A DNA stretch of 64,000 nucleotides from Psococerastis gibbosa (taxonomy: Eukaryota > Arthropoda > Insecta > Psocodea > Psocidae): contig OZ020491.1 in assembly GCA_963971405.1 (NCBI GenBank), positions 21,942,855 to 22,006,854 on the forward strand. The letters run 5' to 3'. A model generated the notes under the pieces. It searched no databases. It worked only from the letters and a program-made list of their open reading frames with translations, and was not told where the DNA came from. Numbering within the stretch: the stretch's first letter is position 1; every line of letters begins with the position of its first letter. A program made the translations under genes and the position numbers. Below are positions 22,901 through 30,537 of this stretch, in pieces.

Positions 22901-25900
22901 TCCAACTGGTGCTTGCTTCTTTATAAGCCTTTCTAGCGAAGATTGGCGATCACTTTGGAGACTGCTGTCCTGAAAAGAGAAATCGTGCTCATACCAAACC
23001 ACTGCAGCAGGTTTTCAACCAGGATGTTCTTCTTCTGCCGGGAGCTCTCAGTCCTTCCATCCTCCCTTGGGGTTGGATTTTAACATGGAGAAGGCGATAT
23101 ATTTCGTTCCTCATTTCAAGGCCGAATTATGCGAGTTTCCGTTTCTTAACCGTCAGCAGGAACTCGGCTCCTGTATCCATTCGCTTCAGGTCCTCGGCAT
23201 TATGGAGACTCTCAGCAAGATATGCGGTACATCCACATTTCAAATGCACTGATTCCGTTATCCATAGCTTGGGACAACGTCCACTCCTCCATACCATATA
23301 GACCTATATTGCTATCTCTGGTTTTTCTCACAGGAGTTCCTTTACTGATAACTCGGTGTTTCAAAAGCATTAAGAACGTGCAATTTTTATTGTTTTCAGG
23401 GCACAACAATTTATTTTCCCCCGGAGCTAATCTCACGGGATATTTAAGAGGATATGCTACATAGAAAATTGGTACCCCAAAATTAAATACTTTTCATATT
23501 TTATTTTATTAACTCAGCAAGTTATTAAATATTTGCCTCATCTAAGTTGTAGAAGACTACTTCGTGCGTCTTATAATCGGGTATTTTTACTTTTCGGTTT
23601 TAGTAGTAGTAGTATGGTTTGACACAGTCCCAGGCCACGGTGTGGGCCCATAGGACTCCAGTGGACCTCCTGATTATAGTGGATTCCGAACCACTTGGGA
23701 AACACAGTCAAGTCACACGATTAGTTCGAAGGTGACCAGGAGAAGTCCTACCATGTTTCCCTACCGGCACTGTGCACACGACCAATTTATCTACAGCTTT
23801 GAACCTGCTCTGGTCCGCTAGATTCAACTTGGTATGGCGGCCGGCCTACTTTTCGGTTTTGGTGTTCTCCCAAAAATCCCAGAATACCCGTAATTTTAGT
23901 CCATTCTGGTATTTATGAAAGAACTAAGGAACCAAAAAATTTAATATTTCCTATTACATGATGCATGAAACAGTATTCTACAACTTCCATGAGCCAAATC
24001 TTCAATAACTTCCTTTGTTAATTAAATAAAAAATATAAAGTCAATAAAAACAACAAATTTTGGTGTTGTCCTCTTAACCTTGACGACTTTCTATATACAG
24101 TTTCAGGCGACAACAACTTTACGTGTTAACTTCTTCCACCACAAATAAAAACCAATACACTTACTCTCTGGATATCCTGGAAGGCTCGCATGAGTAGCCG
24201 CACCAGATGGTGAATGGCACCGTGCTCACGAAGTGGCGCGTGGTTGGCCTGACAGAGGGCCAGGTTACGGATCAAGCCGATGACAGCCTTGACCAGGGGC
24301 CAGCGGCTGGGAGGGTGCAGGAGCTTCACTATCACCTGTAAATATGAGAGCATGTAGGTTAGCAAAGAGCACAGCAACCAGGCATAACCAAGCAATTCAG
24401 TTACAGCTTACTTACTTACTTACCAACTTACAATAGGGGTCTTCAGTGTTCCTGTTCCTGTTATCGAGTTATACCTAGTTGAGTGTGTTATATCAAGTTA
24501 AGTTAACACACCGATAACCAAGCTAACCAGCATGCTATCCTAAACGCACTTCCAAGTTGGTTAACTGTGCTATTTAGCTAGCGCTGCGATCGATAGCTCA
24601 GGTTTGACCGCCGCCATCTTTGTTTTTGTCGATTGATTTGAAACACGCGTTTAAAATGTTGTAGTATTTAAATTTATTTGTATTATCTATTATCACAAGC
24701 AATCATCGTAAATACTTAAAATTATAATAACCAAAATGAACAAAAAAATATAATCAAATGTGGCACTAGAATAGAGTTCTGCCACTTTCTTTAAACCCGT
24801 GCCACGAACGTCTGACTACCAACACGTCGTTTACCCTGTTAAATGTTTTCGATATAGCATGATAACTCACTCCAGAGGTCCACTCACGAATGTGTGTTAA
24901 CTTGGATACCACATCAAACTCGATAAATCGATAACACCAACACTCTGAAGACTCCTATTTTAGGGTTAATTTTAACAGCCCGGCTCTCAGTGACATTTTA
25001 CGACATTAAGCTTGGAGCATGGGCAAACATTTCTTCAAAGCTGCACCACTCCTTATTAGTATACACAGTTACATCCTCTTGTGTCACCCGATAAATCGGT
25101 GAAGTGGGGCGGGGGCTCATCCGTTGGAAGTAAGGGTAAGCTAACAAGTTCAGAGTATTCAAGGACATGTTCATAATTGAATGTCACCTGTGAATGTTTA
25201 TTACACCACCACGTTTGGATATGTATCGGTATGGAATACTGCACCTCAGGCGATTTCTCCACAAGTTACGTGGATGGTAGCGAAATTTGAAGTAGTGTGA
25301 CAGTTATCTTAAATAGAAGGAGTGACTGATATTCGGTATGACTGTAGTTTATTATTTACAAATATTTTAATTAAACTATTGTTGATAGGTACAGTTAGGC
25401 GTAAGAGAGGGCCATGGGCCCTAATCTCGCTGTATCTACATTTTTTTCGATAAAGACTTTACTATTATTATTATTATTACAAGTTACCGTTAAACTCACC
25501 TGCATGCCGTAGTTGAGACGAACCGCATTCTGTGCCATTTCAGATTCGACGTGACGAGATGTCAGGTGACGAAGTGCGCAGACGGCCGGCTCAGTGATTT
25601 CCTCGCGGTCTCCTGCGTTCACTATGGTACGTACGAGGGCATCCACGCCATTAACCTGAAATGGATTCGTCAGATACAATCGCCTTACAATCGCAATCAG
25701 GGAACAGTCTGTCAGAGGGCAACGAAACAAACAATTTAATACTCTAGACGAGTTTTAGGAAGGCGCCAAGATATTAAAGAGTTTATTATCAATTATTTCT
25801 CTGTTTATAAGGCAAATATTATAAGTGCTAATTACCTGGCAGACAGTAACTTTGTTGCGCTGATTGTTGCACGTAAGGTTGCTGAGGATACCCGCTGCGC

Positions 25901-28900
25901 AGGTGACCACGTTCACATCCGTCGACGTCAACAGCTGCACCAGACTCTGTAGGAGCCCCTCCAAACCGTCAACCTTGGTTCCGGCGTCTGACAGGTTGCG
26001 CAGCGTCCATAAACAGTTCTGCACGAGTCGCTGACTGGGGTGACCGAGATGCATGGCCAACGCCTGCATGCCACCAGCCTCTACGATAGCAGGCTTGTTG
26101 CTGCTGCATACCGACAGAACTGAAACATTGTGTTCAATATTTGACCTCAGACCAGTTGCAGCGGAGGGCTGACATAAAACTGTATTCACACCTGGTGTTT
26201 TATATAGCAGAGGCCAGAGCGAACATTCACAGCATTATCCAGCGCCTGTGCGTACGAAATTTTATGAACGATTTCATTAAATCAGAAGACGTAAGTAAAG
26301 TGTGTAAAGTGAGTCAAATTCGCATGGTATCGAGAGTATCATAATAACTTATGTTTCAAAACCCTTGTGAAAGTCTGCAATTAAACACATTGTATAATAA
26401 TTTATATGTGCCCAAACACGACATGAGTGGACACCATACTTCGGACAGGTTAGCTGGAAGAGTAGCTCTTCGGGGCTAAAGCTCGCCTGAAAATAAAGAC
26501 GATATTTCATTTCATTTCATTTCATTTCATTTCATAAGCATGATTGATGTGTTCCTGGTGTTTTAAGGAAAGTCTAAATACCCCGGATGTGTAATTTAGT
26601 GCACGCAGGACCTTATCTTCGGTAAAAAACCGCTCCGAGGCCTATGCAGAAATATACATGACTTTTTATATTTATATATAATTTATATTTGAATATTGGG
26701 CTGTTTTGTCTCTGCTACTTCCTTCTAAGACTTTCAACCTCAGGGAGGGAGGGGACAGCCAGCTCAAGTCGCATCGACAGATGGAAGAACCTAACTCCAA
26801 AAACCCAGGAAAAAATATCGCCCGGAGCCCAACTACCGTACCCTGCATGGCGGAGCCTCAATAGGCCAAGAACGGGGGTCACAAGATGCCGCTCGAACTT
26901 GTGTAGGTGGGGACTGGCGGAAGACCCGACTTGCGAATGCGGACAACTACTAGGCGACGGCTACCTTCTGGTTTGCCCGAGACTAGAAGATGTGTCCCAG
27001 ACAGATCTTTTAGACGCCATCGACAAGGCCATCCAGGCCTCAACGTTTTGGATCAACGTGTCCTAGGCCCGGACACGTTAAGTAAGTAAGGAAGTAAGTA
27101 AGTAACCTCACCTTTCAGAACACGGGACGTGGTCCAAAGCAGCTTCTCGTAGTCATATGACCTCATAATGCGAACGAGTTCGATAGGGCCCTGACTTGCA
27201 AGGATGATCAGTTTGGACTCCTGGTTGCCATAAGCGAGGATCTGAAGACAGTCAGTAACGATGGCCAGGAACTTGACGTTGTTTCTCTGGAGAAGTGCCA
27301 CCATCTTCTGAAGACCGCCAGCAAGTCGGACAGCCATTTTAGAGCCTTCTTGGTGAAGCAGCAGGTTGTGCAATGTTGTGATGGCGTAGAAGAGAACAGA
27401 TTCAACGGGAGAGCTGCAACAATATACAATATTGCAGACATTCCGTGCGCAGAAACTCGGGCGGCAATGGGAATCAATGGAAGCTGGTCCGAGCTTTCAT
27501 AAGTACCCGAATATTGTTTGGATATTGACGCGTAGTAGAAAGAAAATCTTTCGCCATCTTTTATTTCACCAATCTACACTGCAATCAAGTTTCATACTGA
27601 TATCTGACGCTCCTAAGAAACAACGCCTAGCCAGTTTTATTATTCATTTAAGGACTTTTTATGGACCCAGGCCTACTTATAGTGGCCCAATGGTCCCTTG
27701 TCCAATGCCAATGACCCTATAGATTTCGGACATGATCTGTATTGTTTCCGCATGAATTGGTATACGTTCTCGATGTCAACCTACACCGGCTGCAAGCGAT
27801 AATGAACAAGCTGAAACAAGCTCATCATTGACGCAATGAGACTGGCGAAAGCATGACTTAACCAAGTACAGATACGAGTCAACGCCTAAGTAACTTCGAT
27901 GGCAAGGTGGTAGCATGCTTGTACTTTTCGAGTCTCTACACGGCATGCGATCGGAGACTTGTCGTAACTCAACACGGGTACTAACATACAGAGGCGACTG
28001 AAGAGGCGAATCGGATATATTCATTAAATTGATTGTACACTATTAACTTTAAAAAGAAACTTTATACTAGGGGAAACCAAAATTACCATAAGATATCAGT
28101 CAGTTATAATCAACTTTTGACCCCTGAACTAATAAACCTTGTGCTATGTCGCAGTGGTAGTATTTCAAGAATTATGAGATGAAATGAAAAAGGTTAGCTT
28201 ATTGACATACCATCTAGTCGTGACTCATACCGAAATAATACATTTTTAGTTTATTCTGCTTTGTAGTAAATCGAATACAAACCTCAACAATTTGACAAGT
28301 GCAGGAATGCCACCGCTCTTAAAAATAGCTAGGAGACCTTGCCGGTGATGAGACAAATTGTGAAGAGTGCCCACTGCTCCTTTAGTAGTTTCCAAATCAT
28401 TGCTATTCGAAATAGCACGTACCAAAGCAGCCACCATCTGCAATGGAAAAAATAGTTTTTAGTCGAGTTGGCCGAAGACTTAAAAATTATATTCCTATTA
28501 AAAAATCACTAACAATTAATCCATACAACAAAACATTCACTGAAATAATAAATAACTAGTATGATTCTTATATACTCACTTGTTGCTATATAACCAAGTC
28601 AGCGTGGAAAAATAGAATTATATATTTAGAGACAATCACAAAAGTAAGGCCATTGACTGTACAAAATTGTCAGAACAACAATACATAGAAGTTACCCCCC
28701 CCCCCCCCCTCCTATACATGATAAAACATCCACAAATATAGATTTTATGCAAAACTTAGAACTAGAAAACATCACTTCAGTTTCCTAACAAGACACTTTT
28801 ACAAGTTTCTTGAATAAAAAAATCAGAAGCGAGTCATTTGAGAGAGCTTTATAGGAAGACAGGCATTTAGTCAGCTTTCCAAAATAATGAGGCGCGAAGC

Positions 28901-30513
28901 ATGGTGATCATTTACCTGAGGGCTATTCATGATGGCATGGCGGGAAGCTTCTTTTTTGGACAGCTGGTGCACCATCATAGCAGCCTGCGACACGACCACT
29001 TGATCCTCGTCATTGAGAAGTTTAATAAGCTCGGGAATGGCACGAGTAGCCAGATCTGCGTCATCTTGATAGTTAATCAGGTTTACAACAGCATGTTTAA
29101 GCATCTGACTTGGTTCCGACAGGCGCTGCACTGCTGTTGGTTGTCCCGGGTCGAATTGGGTCGATGGTATCTAATGAATATACCAGTTAGTTTTAGAAAT
29201 CAAGTGGAAAACTTTTGACTTTGAAATCGAAGTACAGCTTTCAACGTGACGAAGCAGGAGAATCCGAGGCCTATCATCCGGTATTCTACTGCTTCGTATC
29301 GCAACTCCAGCCATGAAAGCCTTTGTAATTTAACAGCTTTAAACAGTTACGATTTTTAGGAAGTAAGTTCTCCATTTAAAAACGGAACCAGTCAGGTTTT
29401 CTGTTGCAAGCAGTATCCTAATTTGGTACTACATATTATACCGGTGGCAGGAACTAGGAAGATTTTCCATACTGCTTTTGGGGATAAGTTTGCTCTCAGT
29501 CTAGTGACATACCGCTGACAGATGGCTTCTTGTAAAGTTCATAAAAATTTAAGGAGCAGCTGCGTTGCTCATACCTTTGACTCTACCTCCACCAAAACTG
29601 TGAACACTTACGACATAATCATTGATCGTTGTCCTCCAAGACGGTAATAAATTTAAATCAGAATAGAAGTGTTTTCTCCCATAGAACTTCAACAGCTCTT
29701 TTTTTCTCTTAAATAATCCAAAAAAAATTTAACTAGGTACCTCAATGCCCTCTTCAAGAGTTTCCGGAAACATTGCAGCGCGGACACGCTGAGAGCGAGT
29801 CTGACTCAACTGCTGATTCATTTCATCGACCTGCTCCTGTGTAAATCCCTGGGCAAAGCCCTGGTCGAGGTCAAACATGAGCTGATCTCCTTCGATGTCG
29901 TCATCCTTGCCAGATAGGGAGGGTGCATTAGTAGGCAACTCCGAGTTGATACCAGAGTCGTTTAGATACGAATTCTGCTGCCACATCAAAGTCTGCTCTT
30001 TGGCAGAACTCATGGGAACGTCAGGTGCCTGGTAGTTCCCGTGCGACACTGAAAAAGGCCACGAAGAAGTTATAGTAGGTGCAATATCCACAAAATTCCT
30101 AGCTTTTCGGTAATTCCATAAAGACGTACGCTATTAAGAGTATTTAAATTACAGGTAGCGGATCCAAAGATAACAGAAACGATTATGTTGCATTATTTTG
30201 CCCGAAATTAGGCATATGTTTGAACTTTAGAAGTAATCTTCCAGACGCGGGTTGGGTGTTTTTCTGTTAGAATATGTTAAGAATTAAACCCTTTGCCCAT
30301 TATGTATAGCATATTGAAAATCATTCACAGATAAATGAATCAATCGGAATGGGTAAGTACCACATCTTCTAAGATAATAATCGTGAATCACGTAACAATT
30401 ATTCGGGTTGGTTCAATGATTCATTGACCAACGAAAACGATCTTAAAAATATTGAATTAACTGAATTAAAACTTACTTGGACGCGATTGCTGTTGCGGCA
30501 GTTGATAACTCAT
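4789..30513 (-). CDS. arm: Armadillo / beta-catenin, whole coding region, 12 coding exons
   Basis: Beta-catenin has two roles: it links classical cadherins to alpha-catenin at adherens junctions, and it is the transcriptional co-activator of Wnt/Wingless signalling with TCF. Coding segments are 30513-30477, 30048-29741, 29170-28916, 28437-28283, 27413-27112, 26119-25836, 25655-25500, 24335-24165, 22850-22529, 13437-13286, 11592-11541 and 4940-4789. All introns are GT-AG, phases match at each junction, and the sum is 2346 nt (781 aa), close to the family's usual 780-840 aa. Visible are the phosphodegron [18 protein letters not shown] (all four Ser/Thr acceptors kept), the alpha-catenin site around [15 protein letters not shown], armadillo repeats from about residue 140 to 660, and the C-terminal PDZ ligand AAWYDTDL. 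The exon model was built by eye from family conservation and splice sites; transcripts were not available. 5' and 3' UTR ends are unresolved. Confidence 0.96.
4987..5159 (+). mobile_element. tRNA-like SINE family 2, copy next to armadillo exon 12
   Basis: Shares TTGGCAAGGTGGTAGCCTGC, GCGATCGGAGACGT-TCGTAACTCGACAC and GGCGACTGAAGAAGTCAATCGG with copies at 27893, 40072 and (reverse) 8282. The A-box-like TGGCAAGGTGG suggests a tRNA-derived head. On the armadillo strand it ends about 45 bp before the last acceptor. Confidence 0.7.
6659..7040. mobile_element. Palindromic MITE of the GGCGCC family, copy 3
   Basis: 382 bp, with ATA at 6656-6658 and 7041-7043. It carries the same remnant frame on the plus strand. 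It lies in armadillo intron 11, inverted relative to copy 2. Confidence 0.82.
8282..8424 (-). mobile_element. tRNA-like SINE family 2, reverse copy in armadillo intron 11
   Basis: Reverse complement of the family: TCGATGGCCAGGTGGTAAGG, CCATGCGATCGGAGACGGGT, then GCGACTAAAGAGGTCAGTCG. About 143 bp. Confidence 0.68.
9509..10510 (+). repeat. 102-bp tandem array, about five units, split by a MITE
   Basis: Unit starts AAGGGAATGATCAACGACTA are at 9598, 10100, 10202, 10304 and 10406, exactly 102 bp apart on each side of the MITE. A shortened unit precedes at 9509. Each unit ends GAACCGGCTCTTAAAAGAACGCAT. Units 10202, 10304 and 10406 share variants (AACAGTGATTAGTAAACGGAG) that the earlier ones lack, so they expanded last. 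No coding sense; it lies in armadillo intron 11. Confidence 0.88.
9702..10097. mobile_element. Palindromic MITE of the GGCGCC family, copy 4, inside a tandem array
   Basis: 396 bp, with ATA at 9699-9701 and 10098-10100. It interrupts a 102-bp tandem repeat. Neighbouring repeat units read GCATAAGGG, so they give the empty site and prove a 3-bp duplication. Its outer arms differ from copies 2, 3 and 5 (ACCTGCAAGTGC instead of ACCGGCTAGGGC). Confidence 0.87.
11541..11592 (-). CDS. arm: armadillo coding exon 11 (residues 715-731), micro-exon
   Basis: 52 nt. It encodes [17 protein letters not shown] plus one base, between acceptor TTTACAG and donor GTAACT. DMLGP is the conserved continuation after PDLQ in insect Armadillo. 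The exon splices in frame to [11 protein letters not shown]. The serine- and glycine-rich stretch found here in other insects (a PPSVHSSHGG-like motif) is missing from this model, so an additional or alternative exon in 4941-11540 remains possible. Confidence 0.85.
12464..12763. mobile_element. MITE with 17-bp perfect terminal inverted repeats (300 bp)
   Basis: The ends ATTGGTCACCCCTGGAT (12464-12480) and its exact reverse complement (12747-12763) enclose AT-rich non-coding DNA in armadillo intron 10. A related element is at about 54562-54902. Confidence 0.75.
13286..13437 (-). CDS. arm: armadillo coding exon 10 (residues 664-714)
   Basis: 152 nt. It reads [20 protein letters not shown] to DISIGPDLQ, then GTATGC. 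It contains the end of repeat 12 and the helix C segment used in Wnt transcriptional output. It lies 9.1 kb from exon 9. Confidence 0.94.
13438..13858. other. Armadillo intron 9, 3' part
   Basis: Contains the exon 10 acceptor (CATAACTTCCAG on the minus strand) and otherwise unassigned sequence up to the SINE duplication at 13859. Short ORFs here look like chance. Confidence 0.5.
13896..14817 (-). repeat. 3' LTR of the Gypsy-type element
   Basis: 922 bp, ending against CATG at 13892-13895. A polyadenylation signal AATAAA in the element's sense lies at 14001-14006, about 100 bp from the LTR end, as expected near the R-U5 border. A short ORF seen in other frames is not coding. Confidence 0.93.
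14818..14840 (-). other. Polypurine tract of the LTR element
   Basis: On the element strand a run of A leads into AGGGAGCAAGGGGATAT directly before the 3' LTR start TGTAACG. It is the normal plus-strand primer. Confidence 0.8.
14841..15253 (-). other. 3' untranslated part of the LTR element
   Basis: About 400 bp between the pol stop and the PPT. No env-like ORF, transmembrane segment or other coding signal is seen. Confidence 0.75.
15254..18544 (-). CDS. pol: Retrotransposon Pol: protease, reverse transcriptase, RNase H, integrase
   Basis: Read as a -1 frameshift extension of Gag; the frame is open from 18544, and the region from TTG 18508 gives 1084 residues used for numbering. Aspartic protease: DTGS at 37-40. 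Reverse transcriptase: LVPKKTG near 278, TIDLCQGF with catalytic Asp328, [10 protein letters not shown] near 361, YIDD at 392-395. RNase H: TDGS (Asp547), TTMEIEL (Glu586), HTDN (Asp614), ADALS (Asp657). Integrase: zinc site His742-His746-Cys776-Cys779, then DDE residues Asp809, Asp868 and Glu903 with [18 protein letters not shown]-containing GPY/F-like end follows. PR-RT-RH-IN order is Ty3/Gypsy. All catalytic residues are present and there is no internal stop. There is no ATG at the start, consistent with frameshift expression. Confidence 0.96.
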   Translation of the reverse strand, partial: AATTGKLSSHSLLPVKGGGSFKNIGLAKRNSRIFCEVSIGGIMGSGLVDTGSSVTLLDAIHIPTLIEEGFNIKNDSVDVEVADGSSTRTVGYVELPCTLNGSKWRTIVHFLENLPYFAVIGMDSLAALNAVIKPRQGTLEINQKSIHCAPVELAEGVFLGNPIPLNSTNGVDISEEGYGAELSDDILPDDPDYSLGTPLVDLHPDLNSGQIHQFKQYLSMWQARFAKLKGRNTKYFFKLFVEKSTPPVHVRPIPLAPDKAKLAREEIQRLLDEGIIERNITSDWASQAFLVPKKTGQHRLVVNFKKLNQVAKGLGAGFPLPRVDFILSSLANGHYISTIDLCQGFHLFPVSADSKEYLTFTVQGSGKFTYNYLPFGLSSAPTFFQATMERILAPMIEEGLLHVYIDDIILVTSDYSSHLKALSRLFAILESENLKINFSKSKFLKKHTEFLGFTIGGGVQQVSPAKINAVENFPRPTTLKKLRGFLSLLSWLRKFIPSLSSRAAPLNDMLKKDVPFEWTVERLAAFDDLRSCLTKPPVLHCPIFDSEEDENTSFHIWTDGSLTGIGGLLMQSVRGEDRLIAYTSRSLRPEERRYTTMEIELLAVLHCIEKWRNFIVGRGTTLVHTDNRSISFLHSLSPTSGRLARWTTKLNSYDLKIVHTPGKLNSAADALSRAPAVASLTLGQMTDFTTSKDPWYLGLMNKVVNNPDSYPLFKVVDDHLVKYVKDPVTGNFSYKHVVPTDFRSDILNKFHADHSSGHLGITKTFHKINSRFFIPACKKLVSKYVLSCKDCQAFKPSKKGPVGLMIPKEASITPNKIFSVDTIGPLPSSHRRKKYIFVAVDYATKLVFTRALTNATASSVVDAFRSMCLDKGFPNLVYSDNATIFAGKEWRKFCDDHFIKCNFIPKYDPRTNPAERYNQTLKTSLSIFAQQDSRDWDLHLGYITFAINTSRNDVTKFTPFRLAHGIEARSPFELACPITTSQATPFDPAGFMGTLNGEMGLIWDRVKHNVKKASASQAHNYNLRRRPWTPKTGDLVFRKNFAKSVAANYVAQSLEPKWLGPCIVGDIYSDTQIQLLDIRRKDLGRWSVTNIKPFLE
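18523..19827 (-). CDS. gag: Retrotransposon Gag polyprotein (434 aa)
   Basis: Structural capsid precursor of the LTR element. It starts at ATG 19827 ([18 protein letters not shown]). Residues about 70-180 are rich in Pro, Ala, Thr and Val. A retrotransposon-Gag-like helical core follows ([20 protein letters not shown], then the [18 protein letters not shown] region). The C-terminus has a basic run [12 protein letters not shown] and no CCHC zinc knuckle, so RNA binding presumably uses the basic tail. It ends with TAA at 18525-18523, preceded directly by the slippery heptamer GGGAAAC. Gag product and frame are clear; capsid boundaries are inferred. Confidence 0.92.
   Translation of the reverse strand: MKNFYSILQQLSNDELEFIGTSEGVLFPTSDRKSLLKILRTYFEVNVQKQFLVFSLHQKKLLTMSAPTTPVTTVPTTSTSSLTQTSPVVPVAVTAALPAASVTAPASGGIVPVPISSLQQNVAYAQPAVTTTSGLLPSIAMPTIPGVLPHSNNPQSTSTVFLGMPPVKAPAQQQTSRHLIDEFVLQASKRDISFDGSDPTKIMSFLKSITRLLGRYHLTDADLLQALPDLLQGTALRFFEARLSRVQTWQEVCDRLIANYHPATYQDTLLEEMTARRQGLQEPPEQFISSVILMNADLSVQFSDTQLAEFIRRRLNPTYLQRIDSRRVMDLDTLENECNRVSIELEIISKYQAPSVAVLQHPLYGVPQPPAPVRHVSSLAVATTVNTAAAATATTKKKKKNSGNNQSVDLSNQLAVLTNLLSDVLATRPPPQGN
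18526..18532 (-). promoter_or_regulatory. -1 ribosomal frameshift heptamer GGGAAAC at the gag-pol junction
   Basis: In the gag frame the sequence is CAG GGA AAC TAA, so the heptamer G GGA AAC obeys the X XXY YYZ rule with the stop codon next. Slipping back one base gives GGG AAA CTA AGC, which is the pol frame, open from 18544. The relative gag and pol frames require exactly -1. GGGAAAC is an established slippery sequence. No downstream pseudoknot was modelled. Confidence 0.88.
19828..21161 (-). other. Long untranslated leader of the LTR element, with internal repeats
   Basis: About 1.33 kb between the primer site and the gag ATG, with no convincing ORF. Two diverged direct copies of about 135 bp lie at roughly 20470-20610 and 20615-20755 (shared blocks around ACGTAGTAG, AGTCCGTT/TGTCCGTT and GTGAACCA/CTGAACCA). 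A separate block at 20225-20360 repeats the motif GAGATA-CATC three to four times. The role is unknown; packaging or translation control is possible. Confidence 0.6.
21162..21176 (-). other. Primer binding site of the LTR element
   Basis: On the element strand, TGGCGCCCGTACGCG begins 5 nt after the 5' LTR. It starts with the TGG expected from a tRNA CCA end. TGGCGCCC resembles Lys-tRNA-type primer sites, but the second half does not settle which tRNA is used. Confidence 0.7.
21182..22104 (-). repeat. 5' LTR of the Gypsy-type element
   Basis: 923 bp, nearly identical to 13896-14817 and followed by CATG at 22105-22108. The AATAAA equivalent is at 21287-21292. Promoter motifs were not resolved. 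Confidence 0.93.
22529..22850 (-). CDS. arm: armadillo coding exon 9 (residues 557-663)
   Basis: 322 nt. It begins [20 protein letters not shown] (the insect-type loop of repeat 10), continues through [20 protein letters not shown] and [20 protein letters not shown], and ends LLHSRNEGV plus one base before GTAAGT. It encodes armadillo repeats 10 (rest), 11 and 12. The downstream intron (13438-22528) holds the LTR retrotransposon. Confidence 0.95.
23464..24045. mobile_element. TTAA-family fold-back MITE, copy 4, decayed and interrupted by SINE copy C
   Basis: Both arms keep the GTTGTAGAAGACTACTTCGT-type and TACATGATGCATGAAACAGT-type blocks. The termini are no longer clear. It lies in armadillo intron 8. 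Confidence 0.6.
23602..23846 (-). mobile_element. 5S-headed SINE, copy C, variant tail (245 bp)
   Basis: On the minus strand the head GCCGGCCGCCATACCAAGTT is even closer to 5S rRNA. It shares the central GTGGTTCGGAATCCACTATA block with copies A and B, but its 3' end is different and finishes with an ACT-repeat tail. A perfect 14-bp duplication TACTTTTCGGTTTT lies at 23588-23601 and 23847-23860. It is inserted in another copy of the same TTAA MITE family. Confidence 0.82.
24165..24335 (-). CDS. arm: armadillo coding exon 8 (residues 500-556)
   Basis: 171 nt, phase 0 at both ends. It reads [20 protein letters not shown] to RAFQDIQR, with donor AGA|GTAAGT. It covers armadillo repeat 10 and the start of its long loop. 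Confidence 0.95.
24455..24960. repeat. Interspersed repeat shared with 63385-63610
   Basis: Shared blocks include AGTTAAGTTAACACACCGAT-like, ACGCACTTCCAAGTTGGTTA, AGCGCTGCGATCGATAG and AGAGGTCCACTCACGAATGT. The ends are loosely inverted (GTTATCGAGTT and AACTCGATAAATCGATAAC). It lies in armadillo intron 7. Confidence 0.5.
24961..25499. other. Armadillo intron 7, remainder
   Basis: No gene seen. An ATT microsatellite lies at about 25463-25480 near the exon 7 donor. Confidence 0.5.
25500..25655 (-). CDS. arm: armadillo coding exon 7 (residues 448-499)
   Basis: 156 nt, phase 0 at both ends. It reads [20 protein letters not shown] to AVRLNYGMQ, then GTGAGT, within armadillo repeats 8-9. Confidence 0.95.
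25836..26119 (-). CDS. arm: armadillo coding exon 6 (residues 353-447)
   Basis: 284 nt. It reads [20 protein letters not shown] to [10 protein letters not shown], then GTAATT. It encodes armadillo repeats 6 to 8, with the strongly conserved [14 protein letters not shown] and [11 protein letters not shown] motifs. Confidence 0.96.
26451..26536 (+). repeat. Retroelement 3' end with ATTTC-repeat tail
   Basis: GGTTAGCTGGAAGAGTAGCT, GGGGCTAAAGCTCGCCTGAA and AATAAAGACG are followed by about six ATTTC units. A reverse relative lies near 33166-33214, and a distant one near 63629-63690 ends in a CTTT-repeat tail. Confidence 0.55.
26743..27103 (+). pseudogene. 3' end of a non-LTR retrotransposon with a TAAG tail, abutting armadillo exon 5
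   Basis: Encodes a reverse-transcriptase C-terminal tail: [33 protein letters not shown] and [10 protein letters not shown], the Cys/His-type motif found after RT in Jockey-like and R1-like ORF2 proteins. A stop and a TAAGTAAG-type tail (27079-27103) follow. The likely 7-bp duplication AACCTCA is at 26736-26742 and 27104-27110. It is strongly 5'-truncated and antisense to armadillo. The right duplication runs into the armadillo 5' splice site. Confidence 0.75.
27112..27413 (-). CDS. arm: armadillo coding exon 5 (residues 252-352)
   Basis: 302 nt. It reads [20 protein letters not shown] through [11 protein letters not shown] and encodes armadillo repeats 3-5, including the [10 protein letters not shown] stretch that forms part of the basic groove bound by TCF, APC and cadherin. 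The donor is G|GTGAGG at 27111. A retroelement target duplication begins at intron position +2 (see 26743-27103). Confidence 0.95.
27893..28031 (+). mobile_element. tRNA-like SINE family 2, copy in armadillo intron 4
   Basis: ACTTCGATGGCAAGGTGGTA at the head, GCATGCGATCGGAGACTTGT in the middle, and GAGGCGACTGAAGAGGCGAA near the 3' end, closing ATTAAATTG. Conserved with 40072-40221. Confidence 0.7.
28283..28437 (-). CDS. arm: armadillo coding exon 4 (residues 201-252)
   Basis: 155 nt. It reads [20 protein letters not shown] to PALVKLL and ends on the AG of a split Ser codon before GTTTGT, a slightly weak donor. It encodes armadillo repeat 2 and the start of repeat 3. Confidence 0.94.
28916..29170 (-). 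CDS. arm: armadillo coding exon 3 (residues 116-200): start of armadillo repeats
   Basis: Phase 0 at both ends (255 nt). It begins [20 protein letters not shown] and ends MNSPQ before GTAAAT. It covers the end of the alpha-catenin region and armadillo repeat 1 ([21 protein letters not shown]). Confidence 0.95.
29741..30048 (-). CDS. arm: armadillo coding exon 2 (residues 13-115): degron and alpha-catenin site
   Basis: The acceptor TTTTTCAG precedes TGTCGCAC, completing a Met codon across the junction; the exon ends in GAG before GTACCT. It encodes [20 protein letters not shown], in which the Ser/Thr residues equivalent to human S33, S37, T41 and S45 (GSK3 and CK1 sites) can be aligned one to one. 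The acidic stretch DDDIEGD and the helix [17 protein letters not shown] follow, the latter being the known alpha-catenin contact. Degradation control through the destruction complex should therefore be intact. Confidence 0.95.
30477..30513 (-). CDS. arm: armadillo coding exon 1 (residues 1-12)
   Basis: The exon reads [12 protein letters not shown] plus one base, then the donor GTAAGT. The start matches the MSYQ start of insect Armadillo. The same exon carries 24 nt of 5' UTR after an acceptor whose AG is at 30539-30538 (TTTTGTCTTTAG). This is too short for most ORF finders. Confidence 0.9.
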
Positions 30514-30537
30514 CTTGTGCAGGAGAATTAATTACTC

